A stretch of DNA of 34,271 nt from assembly GCA_964587885.1 (NCBI GenBank), contig CAZPME010000022.1, positions 1 through 34,271 on the forward strand, given 5' to 3'. The notes below the pieces were generated by a model. The model had not been told where the DNA came from. It made no database searches and saw nothing but the letters and a program-made list of their open reading frames with translations. Source of the stretch: UBA60 sp964587885 (GTDB lineage: Archaea; Thermoplasmatota; Poseidoniia; Poseidoniales; Poseidoniaceae). Below are positions 24,372 through 32,999 of the stretch, one piece after another. Within the stretch, counting starts at the first letter, position 1. Every line of letters starts with the position of its first letter. Both the position numbers and the translations under genes were made by a program.

Positions 24372-25982
24372 ATGGAACGCTTAGCGAGCAGGGTAAATCC
24401 CGCTGATTCAGCCTTTGGCGAAAATAAGGCGGCCAACGAATCTCTGCTGGCGCAATTAGAGCAACGGTTGGCAGATGCACGTGTAGGTGGCGGCGGCAAA
24501 TACGAGGAGAGGCATCGCAGTCGCGGCAAGTACCTAGCCCGTGAGCGTATTGAGCGAATCATCGATGTAGGGACGGCATTTCTTGAGCTCTCAACTTTGG
24601 CTGCTTACGACCTCTATGATGGGCGGGCACATAGTGCTGGAATTGTTACTGGCATTGGTATGGTGCACGGGCGAGAATGTCTTTTCGTAGCAAATGATGC
24701 TACTATCAAGGGCGGCTCATACTATCCAATGACTGTCAAGAAACATATCAGAGCCCAAGAAGTAGCCAATGCAAATCACCTGCCATGCATCTACTTGGTC
24801 GATTCAGGTGGAGCATTTTTACCCCTGCAGGATGAAGTCTTTCCAGACAAAGGTCACTTCGGGCGAATCTTTCGCAATCAAGCCATAATGAGTGGTAAGA
24901 AAATCCCGCAAATCTCAGCCGTGCTCGGTTCATGTACCGCTGGCGGTGCATATGTTCCGGCGATGTCGGATGAGTCGATTATCGTCAAGGGTAACGGAAC
25001 AATTTTCCTCGCCGGACCACCATTAGTCAAGGCAGCAACCGGTGAAGTGGTTAGCGCTGAAGAATTAGGCGGAGCGGATGTTCACACAGCCGAATCAGGT
25101 GTGGCTGACCATTTTGCTGAAGATGAGTTGGCGGCATTAGCCAAGGTACGCGATATTGTCGAGAATCTCAATACTGGTGCCAAAACCAAACTAGAGGTTC
25201 ACTCCCCAGAGGAGCCAGCCTACGATGCCGAGGATATATTGGGAATTATTCCCCAAGACAACCGTACCCCTTACGATGTTCGAGAGGTCATTGCTCGGAT
25301 TGTCGACGCCAGTCGTTTCCATGAATTCAAACCACGCTATGGCAACACATTGGTCTGCGGCTTTGCCCGCATCCATGGTTATCCTGTAGGCATTGTAGCC
25401 AATAACGGCATTCTATTCAGCGAATCAAGTCTCAAAGGCGCACACTTCGTCGAGTTATGTGGTCAGCGTGGAATACCCCTGGTATTCCTGCAGAACATTA
25501 CTGGCTTCATGGTCGGTAAAGCAGCAGAATCGGGAGGTATCGCTAAAGATGGCGCCAAATTGGTGACTGCAGTAAGTTGTGTACCTGTACCCAAATTTAC
25601 CGTCATTATCGGAGGCTCGCACGGGGCCGGAAATTACGGAATGTGCGGCCGAGCCTATGACCCTCGCTTCCTCTTCATGTGGCCGAACTCTCGCATTTCA
25701 GTGATGGGTGGGCCACAAGCCGCCGATGTCCTCGCCACGGTCAAGCAAGACCAGATGGTGCGCGAAGGCAAGGGCGAGATGAGTCAAGAAGAATGGGATG
25801 AATTTCAAGCACCGATTCTATCCAAGTACGATAGTGAAGGCTCACCCTATTACAGCACCGCACGATTATGGGATGATGGGATCATCGACCCAAGGGATAC
25901 TCGTGACGTGCTTGGGCTAGCAATTTCCGCTAGCCTAAATGCTCCAATGCCAGATACCGATTACGGAATATTCCGAATGTGA
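24372..25982 (+). CDS. mccB: Acyl-CoA carboxylase carboxyltransferase (3-methylcrotonyl-CoA carboxylase beta-like)
   Basis: The carboxyltransferase subunit moves CO2 from carboxybiotin to an acyl-CoA. From the ATG at 24372 it has 536 residues, as usual; an upstream TTG is rejected. SAGIVTGIGMVHGRECL, FVANDATIKGGSYYPMTVKK, CIYLVDSGGAFLPLQDEVFP and SCTAGGAYVPAMSDE follow methylcrotonyl-CoA carboxylase beta more closely than propionyl-CoA carboxylase, and both oxyanion-hole glycine pairs are present. Together with the hydratase and biotin subunits downstream it fits leucine degradation (LiuB-LiuC-LiuD order). Propionyl- or acetyl-CoA as substrate cannot be fully excluded. Confidence 0.9.
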   Translation: MERLASRVNPADSAFGENKAANESLLAQLEQRLADARVGGGGKYEERHRSRGKYLARERIERIIDVGTAFLELSTLAAYDLYDGRAHSAGIVTGIGMVHGRECLFVANDATIKGGSYYPMTVKKHIRAQEVANANHLPCIYLVDSGGAFLPLQDEVFPDKGHFGRIFRNQAIMSGKKIPQISAVLGSCTAGGAYVPAMSDESIIVKGNGTIFLAGPPLVKAATGEVVSAEELGGADVHTAESGVADHFAEDELAALAKVRDIVENLNTGAKTKLEVHSPEEPAYDAEDILGIIPQDNRTPYDVREVIARIVDASRFHEFKPRYGNTLVCGFARIHGYPVGIVANNGILFSESSLKGAHFVELCGQRGIPLVFLQNITGFMVGKAAESGGIAKDGAKLVTAVSCVPVPKFTVIIGGSHGAGNYGMCGRAYDPRFLFMWPNSRISVMGGPQAADVLATVKQDQMVREGKGEMSQEEWDEFQAPILSKYDSEGSPYYSTARLWDDGIIDPRDTRDVLGLAISASLNAPMPDTDYGIFRM

Positions 25983-26030
25983 CCTTCCCAATTAAAAAAC
26001 AATAAAATTCAATTGAAAAAAACTACCGAG

Positions 26031-26906
26031 ATGAGAGACATGAGCAGTGAAATCAGCATGGATAATCCGCCTGCAACTGAATTGACGACATTGGTCGTCA
26101 AAGGACCGGTTGCTCAGCTCGATTTGTCTCGCCCAGACAAGTATAATGCAATGAATGTGCAATTGATAAATGAACTAATTCAATTGTTTGAGTGGACTGC
26201 AGAACGCTCGGTTGGCCGAACTGGAACACTCACCGATAAGTCAGGTAAAGAATTCCTACGTATACTCACAATCGGCGGTGGTGAGAGTAAACATTTCTGC
26301 GCCGGTGCCGACATCAACATGATGCGCGATGCGGGCGCCAAATCACCCGAGGAGAATCGCCAAGATTCGGCTCGGCTCGACCGGCTTTTCAATGGGCTTT
26401 GGTCGCACCCTTGTTTCACCATCGGGACGGTGCGTGGAGTAGCACTAGGGGGTGGAGCTGGACTGATTGCATGTCTCGACCATGTTATTGCACACAACAA
26501 TACCAAGATTGCTTTGTCAGAAGGAAAATTAGGTATCCTACCTGCGGTTATTGGACCCTATGTCTACCGTCGAGTTGGTAGTGCCAACTTCCGTCGCCTA
26601 GCAATGACTGCAGGTCGATTCGACACCAATGAAGCCCTGCGAATTGGCATGATTGAAGAAGTCACTGACGATGCGAGTGAGGCTGTTAATAGGTTGATCG
26701 ATGAAGTGTTGACTACTGGACCCAGCGCAGTAAGTACGGCTAAGGAATTAACTCTCGAATTTGACCGTTGGTCGGGCAGTGATGATGAGTTGCGCCAGTG
26801 GACACTCGATTTTACCAGCCGAATGCGTGGTGGGGCTGAAGGTCAAGAAGGATTGAGTTCGTTCTTGGAATCACGACCTCCGAATTGGCAACCGAAAGAA
26901 GACTGA
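26031..26906 (+). CDS. Enoyl-CoA hydratase family protein (probable methylglutaconyl-CoA hydratase)
   Basis: A crotonase-fold protein of about 291 residues that adds water to an enoyl-CoA. The first oxyanion-hole loop is HFCAGADINMM, and the second is VRGVALGGGAGLIACLDHVIA. The active-site glutamate region is LSEGKLGILPAVIGPYV, where a catalytic Glu is expected. Starts at 26031 and 26040 are possible; TTG at 26013 is unlikely. Location between mccB and the biotin carboxylase suggests hydration of methylglutaconyl-CoA in leucine breakdown. The stop TGA overlaps an ATG at 26906. A TTCAATTGAA site lies 23 bases upstream of the first ATG. Confidence 0.85.
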   Translation: MRDMSSEISMDNPPATELTTLVVKGPVAQLDLSRPDKYNAMNVQLINELIQLFEWTAERSVGRTGTLTDKSGKEFLRILTIGGGESKHFCAGADINMMRDAGAKSPEENRQDSARLDRLFNGLWSHPCFTIGTVRGVALGGGAGLIACLDHVIAHNNTKIALSEGKLGILPAVIGPYVYRRVGSANFRRLAMTAGRFDTNEALRIGMIEEVTDDASEAVNRLIDEVLTTGPSAVSTAKELTLEFDRWSGSDDELRQWTLDFTSRMRGGAEGQEGLSSFLESRPPNWQPKED

Positions 26907-26917
26907 TGGGTGATCTA

Positions 26918-28507
26918 ATGGGGCGTGCAGTGGGAAGCGCCCGCGCCTTTGGGAAAGTCCTCATCGCCAATCGAGGAGAAATCGCTTGTCGAATTATCCG
27001 AGCTTGCAAAGAAATGGAACTTGAGACTGTGGCAATATTTGCCAACAATGATAGCAATTCATTATTCGTTGAAATGGCTGACCTTGCAGTCGAATTACCT
27101 GGTGAGGGATTGGGTGAGACCTACCTCAATGGCCCAGCAATAATAGAGGCTGCAATACTGAGCGGAGCCCAAGCAATTCATCCCGGATTTGGATTTCTAT
27201 CCGAGCGGGCTGACTTCGCAAAAGCGGTGTTACAGTCTGGACTAGTCTGGGTTGGACCCCCACCAGAAGCCATCGAATCTATGGGCGACAAAATGACGGC
27301 TCGAGTGATGATGAGGGAGGCTGGGGTACCGGTTATTCCTGGTGAAGAACTAGAAGGATTAAGCGAACTTGAGGACGCTGAATTACGTCAGCAACTCGAG
27401 GCTGCAGCCGAACGAGTTGGTTATCCACTTCTGCTCAAGGCCAGTGCTGGCGGTGGCGGTAAAGGGATGCGAGCGGTTGAGCAGCCCAGCGAGTTACACG
27501 ATGCATGGAGTGCGGCTAGCCGTGAGGCCTTGACAGCATTCGGTGATGGGCGGGTCTATGTCGAGCGATTGTTGACCGGAAGCCGGCACGTTGAGATTCA
27601 AGTATTGGCTGATATACATGGTAATACAATTCACTTGGGTGAACGTGAATGCTCAATTCAACGCCGCCATCAAAAGGTGCTTGAGGAAAGCCCGAGTACT
27701 GCAGTCAGCGAACTCTTGCGCAAGAACATGGGGCAGGCAGCAGTAGCAGCAGCACAAGCGGTCGAATATGTCGGGGCTGGAACGGTCGAATTCTTGTTGG
27801 CTGATAGTGGAGAATTCTTCTTCTTGGAAATGAATACCCGTATTCAAGTTGAACATCCGATAACCGAAATGGTGACTGGTGTTGATCTAGTCCAACAACA
27901 GTTACGGGTGGCGATGGGTAAACGCCTGCCGCTTACTCAAGACATGATGGCAATGAATGGGCATGCAATCGAAATTCGCCTCTATGCAGAAGACCCCGCT
28001 AGCGGCTTCTTGCCGGCTATCGGCCCTCTAGCGGTATTTCGACCTCCAGAAGGAGTGGGAGGCATGGACTCAGGTATTCGCCTAGATACGGGAGTACGCC
28101 AAGGCGATGCGGTCACTCCAGATTATGACCCAATGGTGGCGAAACTCATCACCTATGCTGAAAGCCGTCCGGCGGCAATTGAAAAAATGAAAAGTGCAAT
28201 TGGAGATTTTATCGTTTTGGGCTGTCAAACCAATCTAGGATTTCTCGGCGATCTCCTCACCCACCCCGCCTTTATTGATGGCGCTACACCAACCAATTTC
28301 ATTGAAACTCATTGGCCCAATGGCTGGTCACCCACTCAAGACGAGGCAGAACTACTCACCCTCGCTGGTATTGCAGCTGCAGCCGAAGCCTATGGAATGA
28401 GTACCATTACAATACGGGGTGACCATGCTGGCCAGTCAGACGATGAAGAGGCAATGCGTGGCGACGTACACAATCCATTTGTTAGCATCAGTAGGAGGTT
28501 CCCATAA
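26918..28507 (+). CDS. mccA: Biotin carboxylase subunit of acyl-CoA carboxylase
   Basis: This subunit carboxylates biotin with ATP and bicarbonate. The ATG at 26918 has a strong GGTGATC four bases upstream; an ATG at 26906 overlaps the previous stop. The N-terminus KVLIANRGEIACRIIRACKE starts the biotin-carboxylase domain. The ATP-grasp loop is KASAGGGGKGMRAVE, and FFFLEMNTRIQVEHPITE holds the metal ligands and catalytic residues. About 80 residues beyond the core end in HNPFVSISRRFP, where single-chain MccA proteins continue into their BT and biotin-carrier domains. Here the chain stops and the next gene begins, overlapping at TAATG. Confidence 0.93.
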   Translation: MGRAVGSARAFGKVLIANRGEIACRIIRACKEMELETVAIFANNDSNSLFVEMADLAVELPGEGLGETYLNGPAIIEAAILSGAQAIHPGFGFLSERADFAKAVLQSGLVWVGPPPEAIESMGDKMTARVMMREAGVPVIPGEELEGLSELEDAELRQQLEAAAERVGYPLLLKASAGGGGKGMRAVEQPSELHDAWSAASREALTAFGDGRVYVERLLTGSRHVEIQVLADIHGNTIHLGERECSIQRRHQKVLEESPSTAVSELLRKNMGQAAVAAAQAVEYVGAGTVEFLLADSGEFFFLEMNTRIQVEHPITEMVTGVDLVQQQLRVAMGKRLPLTQDMMAMNGHAIEIRLYAEDPASGFLPAIGPLAVFRPPEGVGGMDSGIRLDTGVRQGDAVTPDYDPMVAKLITYAESRPAAIEKMKSAIGDFIVLGCQTNLGFLGDLLTHPAFIDGATPTNFIETHWPNGWSPTQDEAELLTLAGIAAAAEAYGMSTITIRGDHAGQSDDEEAMRGDVHNPFVSISRRFP

Positions 28508-28983
28508 TGCGGCATGATATGCGTGGCTCCGATGGCGAAGTGCGTGAGATTGTTCTCGCTCCAGCAGGTAATGGATTAATCCTCGATGGTACAGACATTC
28601 GATTCGAAAAAGCCGGCGAGGATTCACTGTGGGTCGTTGCAGGAGATGGCCAAAAGAGCCTAGCACAATGTGCTAAGGTGGGTGACTATTGGTGGATTCA
28701 TTTCAAGGGTAAAATTAGCAAACTTGAGCGAGTGGAGGCCGGTGGTCTAGGACAAGTTCAGGGAGATGCTGGACTTTCTGCGCCGATGCCTGGTACCATC
28801 CTTGAGATAATGGTTAGTGAAGGGGATGAAGTAGTCTCTGGTCAAGCGATTTTGGTGATGGAAGCGATGAAGATGGAGCACCGAATAACCGCTCCTAGAG
28901 ATGGCACAATACAATCGATCCACTTCGCAGTTGGTGAGCGATGTGAGCAGGGTGCGCCCCTCATCACCATGGCCGATACGTGA
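28507..28983 (+). CDS. Biotin carboxyl carrier protein with BT-like N-terminal domain
   Basis: A 158-residue protein. The C-terminal 75 residues are a biotinyl domain: SAPMPGTILEIMV, then the biotin attachment motif EAMKM, with Lys122 modified, and HRITAPRDGTI. The first 80 residues form a strand-rich segment like the BT domain that links carboxylase and carrier in methylcrotonyl/propionyl-CoA carboxylases. A perfect AGGAGG lies eight bases before the ATG. The gene overlaps the biotin carboxylase stop by one base, so equal translation is expected. It completes the carboxylase. Confidence 0.93.
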   Translation: MRHDMRGSDGEVREIVLAPAGNGLILDGTDIRFEKAGEDSLWVVAGDGQKSLAQCAKVGDYWWIHFKGKISKLERVEAGGLGQVQGDAGLSAPMPGTILEIMVSEGDEVVSGQAILVMEAMKMEHRITAPRDGTIQSIHFAVGERCEQGAPLITMADT

Positions 28984-29009
28984 AAAGATGATGATTGCGA
29001 ATCACTATT

Positions 29010-29792
29010 TCATTCACGCTTCCAGTAGATGCACACAAACTCGTGGACTTTATTGACGCGGAAAACCCACGGATACCCTAGTGGTTTCATGTTGTTATAT
29101 TCGTGTTGACGATCCCAAATGATGAACTCCTCGACCTCAAAACCAATTTCTGTCATTATGTTGCTGAGATCCATGTGGAGCGGGAAAAATTTGGACTTTT
29201 TGCGTATATCCATAACCACACAGACACAGCGCTTATTGGGTTTGAGAACTCGATAAACCTCCGAGTAAACCTGCTTAAGTTGAGATAGGAAATGTTGGTA
29301 GTCCTCTGTGTTGCCCAAATCAGATTCCGACTCACTATAGCCTGAAATATCACGGTCATCGACCGAACGTCGCTGGTTGAGAATGTCCCAATATGGGGGC
29401 GAATTGATGCTCAAGTCCACCGATTCATCGTCGAGTTCAGCTAATTTTTCTCTAGCATCTCCGATGAGAATTTGTGGTGGATAGTCGGGTGAAATCTCTC
29501 CGGCCCTGGATTCGGCGATAGTCGCATATTCAGGATTCAGTTCCACACCTACTCCTTGCCTTTGGCGATTGGCGGCAGCGACAAGGGTGGTACCAGAACC
29601 AAGGAACGGGTCGAGCACAACTTCTCCCGCTTCACGGGTATAGATGTCAATCAGTTTCTCAGCCAATTGAGTTGGGAACATGGCTGGATGTTTCAGAGCC
29701 AACTCTTCGGGGTTTTTTCGCAAATCCCGCCAAATTGAAAACGAATGCTTCAGCCACTCGGCACCGGAGAGATTATTCATTTTCTCAGCCAT
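29010..29792 (-). CDS. DNA (cytosine-N4-type) methyltransferase
   Basis: A 260-residue amino-methyltransferase using S-adenosylmethionine. Motif I DPFLGSGTT is at 61-69 and motif IV SPPYW at 131-135. The serine-start SPPY form is usual for N4-cytosine methylation; DPPY would point to adenine. Motif I precedes motif IV, so the domain order differs from beta-class enzymes, where the HPAMFP/DPFLGSGTT block is C-terminal. A small target-recognition region must be the C-terminus ending in VHEFVCIYWKRE. It overlaps the upstream methyltransferase by 8 bases. No restriction endonuclease is seen, so orphan regulatory methylation or a partner elsewhere are options. Confidence 0.85.
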   Translation of the reverse strand: MAEKMNNLSGAEWLKHSFSIWRDLRKNPEELALKHPAMFPTQLAEKLIDIYTREAGEVVLDPFLGSGTTLVAAANRQRQGVGVELNPEYATIAESRAGEISPDYPPQILIGDAREKLAELDDESVDLSINSPPYWDILNQRRSVDDRDISGYSESESDLGNTEDYQHFLSQLKQVYSEVYRVLKPNKRCVCVVMDIRKKSKFFPLHMDLSNIMTEIGFEVEEFIIWDRQHEYNNMKPLGYPWVFRVNKVHEFVCIYWKRE

Positions 29793-31428
29793 TTGACTTC
29801 ACACTCATGATACTAGACAAACTCCGCTCTATTAGCGCTATTTCTTCTTCACTCAAACGATAGATTTGGTACAAATGGTAGTTCAGCGAATCGTATTCTC
29901 GCCAATATTCCTCGCTACCACGAGGTAAGTGTGCAAGCTGTTCAGTACAGAATTCAACCGCCCGCCTCTGGCTAGGACTTGGCTTAGCAATTGGTATTTG
30001 GCCAATGTAGGAGCGGTCGGCATGCATGGTAAAATTCGAGTGCAAAAAGGTGACCATCAAGATGTAGAAATTAGCCACTCGAGAATTGAGCAAGCCGACC
30101 ATGTAGCGATTTAGAGAAGCATCGTCGAGCACTACATTTGTCACGGTATCAAGGCAATAACAATCGGCTGGGGCAACACAAGCTGCTAAGCCACCCTCAC
30201 GTGAAACGATATTTTGCAACACGATACGCTCATGGTTTTGTCGGGTGAATTTTTTTTCGCTAATTTCGAGGCTTGCTGAAGAATCCAAACCTAGTTCATA
30301 GCCGATGGCAAAACGGTTGAGGGAATCACCGCGTAGTAATCGCATTGAAGTTGTAGTCGGACAAGGTAAGACCAATTTATGATTAGCACCGAGAGGCAGA
30401 CCACGGAAAATATCGGCTGAATAATCGGCAAGGTTCGTGGGAATCTGTTCGAGTTTCTGGGCCAATTGATGTATCTCTTCATCATAGTATATCGGGAATT
30501 TATTGCTGGTAAATATTTCCTGCGGCAGAGTGTAGCGATATGGGGATACGAATTCATTTCCACTATGTATTACGGAAATTTCGACCGGTTTGGAGGCTGA
30601 AGTTGGCGGGCACTTTTGTAAAATGAGGATTATTTGGTCGCCACGAACATCTCGAAAATAATGACCGATGTCGAATATTTGAGCAAACGTACAATGCTTC
30701 ACAAGATGGCCGCGTAAGGCCGAAAACGACTTGACTCTCAAAATGTTCTTTGGCAATACCATCCCTAGCCAACCACCATTTTTTAGCAGAGATAGAGACT
30801 TAGCAATGAAGAGAGTACACGAATTTACCACCCCTGAGATTACCGGTGAAAATAGCGGATGGTCTGGTTCAAAATCAGCCCCTTTCTTGAGATTCATGAA
30901 TGGAGGATTACCTAGAACAATGTCGAATCCGCCCTCAGCGGCTACTTCGGGAAAATCATTTATCTCAAATTCAGTAATGAAATTTGTATGTGAGAAATTG
31001 TTAGTGAAGAAATCAGCATCTCGTATTTTTTCCTGTGGGTTTTTCAAACCGCCTTTGCCTTGCATGGCGAGGTTGATGCGGCACATGGCCAGTGCTTTGG
31101 CCGAAATATCTACGCCGTACGTCTTGATTGACCCATCCAGATTGGCACTTACCGCCGAAAGAAATGCTCCAGCCCCACACGATGGGTCAAGTACGGTCGA
31201 GGTCGATGTGATTGGCAAGTTGGCAATTATGTGATCTACCAATTGACGATGAGTGAAAAACTGCCCATACTTTTTACGCTCGGAATGGCTCATTACGGCC
31301 TCAAAAATCTCGCTAAAAGTATCCTTGGAAGTTGACATGGCAGCTTGAGTCAATAATGATTCAATCTCTTCGCTTTTCAAGCCACTAAATGCTTGGTCGA
31401 GCAATTCTTGAAAACGTGTTTCGACCAT
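29785..31428 (-). CDS. N6-adenine DNA methyltransferase with C-terminal target-recognition domain
   Basis: A 547-residue gamma-class adenine methyltransferase. GQFFTHRQLVDHII (55-) is the motif X region, DPSCGAGAF at 81-89 is motif I, and NPPF at 174-177 is the catalytic motif IV. The C-terminal 250 residues (FRGLPLGANHK, then CYCLDTVTNVV, LLNSRVANFY) look like the specificity domain of TaqI/Type IIG enzymes. No PD-(D/E)xK nuclease domain is seen at the N-terminus, so it appears to modify only. The ATG at 31428 is preferred to a TTG three codons earlier. It is divergent from the lipoprotein gene and overlaps the N4-type methyltransferase. Confidence 0.88.
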   Translation of the reverse strand: MVETRFQELLDQAFSGLKSEEIESLLTQAAMSTSKDTFSEIFEAVMSHSERKKYGQFFTHRQLVDHIIANLPITSTSTVLDPSCGAGAFLSAVSANLDGSIKTYGVDISAKALAMCRINLAMQGKGGLKNPQEKIRDADFFTNNFSHTNFITEFEINDFPEVAAEGGFDIVLGNPPFMNLKKGADFEPDHPLFSPVISGVVNSCTLFIAKSLSLLKNGGWLGMVLPKNILRVKSFSALRGHLVKHCTFAQIFDIGHYFRDVRGDQIILILQKCPPTSASKPVEISVIHSGNEFVSPYRYTLPQEIFTSNKFPIYYDEEIHQLAQKLEQIPTNLADYSADIFRGLPLGANHKLVLPCPTTTSMRLLRGDSLNRFAIGYELGLDSSASLEISEKKFTRQNHERIVLQNIVSREGGLAACVAPADCYCLDTVTNVVLDDASLNRYMVGLLNSRVANFYILMVTFLHSNFTMHADRSYIGQIPIAKPSPSQRRAVEFCTEQLAHLPRGSEEYWREYDSLNYHLYQIYRLSEEEIALIERSLSSIMSVKSNG

Positions 31429-31496
31429 AATGAGCAATCCATACCGGTTGAGTTTGTAATTGCTCTCGCTAAAGACTTTGGATTTTTTTGCCGCCT

Positions 31497-31520
31497 TTTA
31501 GTAATAGCGAATTGCTAAAA
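31497..31520. promoter_or_regulatory. Inverted repeat between methyltransferase and lipoprotein genes
   Basis: TTTTAG (31497-31502) and CTAAAA (31515-31520) flank a smaller repeat TAGC-GAATT-GCTA in the divergent 114-bp region. A T-run precedes it. The position suits a shared operator for the methyltransferase operon and the lipoprotein gene; no core promoter is certain. Confidence 0.3.
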
Positions 31521-31542
31521 CCGCGCGCAATACCCAGCCATC

Positions 31543-32985
31543 ATGCGCAGCCGCCATGCCCTTACCATTCTGGTACTCGGTCTGTTATTGGCTCAGCCAT
31601 TAGCGGGCTGCTTTGGCGACGATGAGGCTGAGGTCAAGGAAGAACCGTATACCCCATTCGGATTTGAATATGGCAATACCACTTGGTATCACTACCCCGG
31701 CGGAATCAATGCCCACAACGCTAGCCTAGGATGGGATAACCTGACCGGCAATAACACTCCATTCCCTGCCAATGCAACCTACTTTGGGATTGGTGATACC
31801 ACTTTTGAGCCGACTATTGGGATAACCTCGAGCGGCGCAATTCATTTCTCCTCCTATGGGGGAACGGGGAGTGGAACGATGGTGATTACCTCGACCGACC
31901 AAGGCTTGACGTGGACCAATATGGGACCGTTTAACCCCGTATTTCCCGAGATTGGACAAGTGCCTTCTTCCAATGACCCTTACATCTATGCCGACCGCTG
32001 GACTGACCGGCTGGTCAAGTTCGATATGCATGCCCTAACGGCGATGTTTGTCGAATATTCAGATGACGACGGCAAGACTTGGTCGATTCCATATACCGCT
32101 GATGGATATTATTCTCCCCAAGACCACCAATCTATTGCTTCGACTTTGGATGTCGAAGATATGGCGAGTTACGATACCATCTACGTGTTTTGCATTAACA
32201 CCGGCTCATCAGCACTGGGTCCACAATGCTCACGCAGTATGAATGGAGGTCACACATGGGATATTCAGCGCCCAGGATATCCGATTGGTACCCCTCAATG
32301 CAGTGGCCTGCACGCTCATGTTATCGGTTCACCGGATGGTGCTGTCTACCGCGGTAATCCATCGTGCGACGGGCCAGCAGTCTACCGTTCAATCGATGGA
32401 GGATACGTTTGGAGTGAGCACACTATTACCACCAATGCTACATTAGGTTCGAATTCACATGAAATCGCCACCGCCACCGATGATGCAGGAGGACTGCATG
32501 CCTTTTGGATCGCTAATGACAATAACCCATACTACGCCAATTCACAAGACCAAGGAGATACTTGGTCAGAACCGATGATGGTAGCACCGCCAGGACTGAT
32601 GGGCTCAGGATTCCCGACTATCCACGCTGGGGCTGACGGCAGGGTTGCCTTTGGCTACATTGGAACTTGGGATGGAGAGACTTGGGATGGAATGCTTGGA
32701 GTGATTACCGATGCTTGGAATGATAAACCATTGATTACCACTACTCAGGTGAACGCTCACGATGACCCACTCGATGAGGAACCGAATTGCGGTTACCAAA
32801 GATGTGGGGGGTTCGGTGACTTCATCGATATTGAAATCGATGATGAAGGACGGCCTTGGTTGGCCTTGAGTCACAATGTGTTCGGTGATATTGGGATTGC
32901 CACTACCTATGTTACTGGACCAAGCCTGTATGGGGAACTTAGCCAATTGCCGGAGATTACTGCTGGCGGGCCTAGCACCTTGTAA
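31543..32985 (+). CDS. Secreted lipoprotein with Asp-box (BNR/sialidase-like) repeats
   Basis: A 480-residue exported protein. The N-terminus has a lipoprotein signal: basic MRSRH, a hydrophobic core and the lipobox LAGC with Cys23 as the likely lipid anchor, followed by an acidic linker. At least five Asp-box motifs (SxDxGxTW type) are visible: STDQGLTW, SDDDGKTW, SMNGGHTW, SIDGGYVW and SQDQGDTW, typical of a six-bladed beta-propeller as in sialidases and BNR proteins. Whether it is catalytic is unknown; I cannot identify the arginine triad of sialidases. It probably faces the outside of the cell. The gene converges with the next at 14 bases. Confidence 0.85.
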   Translation: MRSRHALTILVLGLLLAQPLAGCFGDDEAEVKEEPYTPFGFEYGNTTWYHYPGGINAHNASLGWDNLTGNNTPFPANATYFGIGDTTFEPTIGITSSGAIHFSSYGGTGSGTMVITSTDQGLTWTNMGPFNPVFPEIGQVPSSNDPYIYADRWTDRLVKFDMHALTAMFVEYSDDDGKTWSIPYTADGYYSPQDHQSIASTLDVEDMASYDTIYVFCINTGSSALGPQCSRSMNGGHTWDIQRPGYPIGTPQCSGLHAHVIGSPDGAVYRGNPSCDGPAVYRSIDGGYVWSEHTITTNATLGSNSHEIATATDDAGGLHAFWIANDNNPYYANSQDQGDTWSEPMMVAPPGLMGSGFPTIHAGADGRVAFGYIGTWDGETWDGMLGVITDAWNDKPLITTTQVNAHDDPLDEEPNCGYQRCGGFGDFIDIEIDDEGRPWLALSHNVFGDIGIATTYVTGPSLYGELSQLPEITAGGPSTL

Positions 32986-32999
32986 GGTCAATTTGTGAT

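Noticed and set aside
28490..28515. Possible frameshift joining the biotin carboxylase and biotin carrier genes
   Set aside because: The downstream ATG has a perfect AGGAGG and the stop/start overlap is TAATG, so two coupled genes are more likely.
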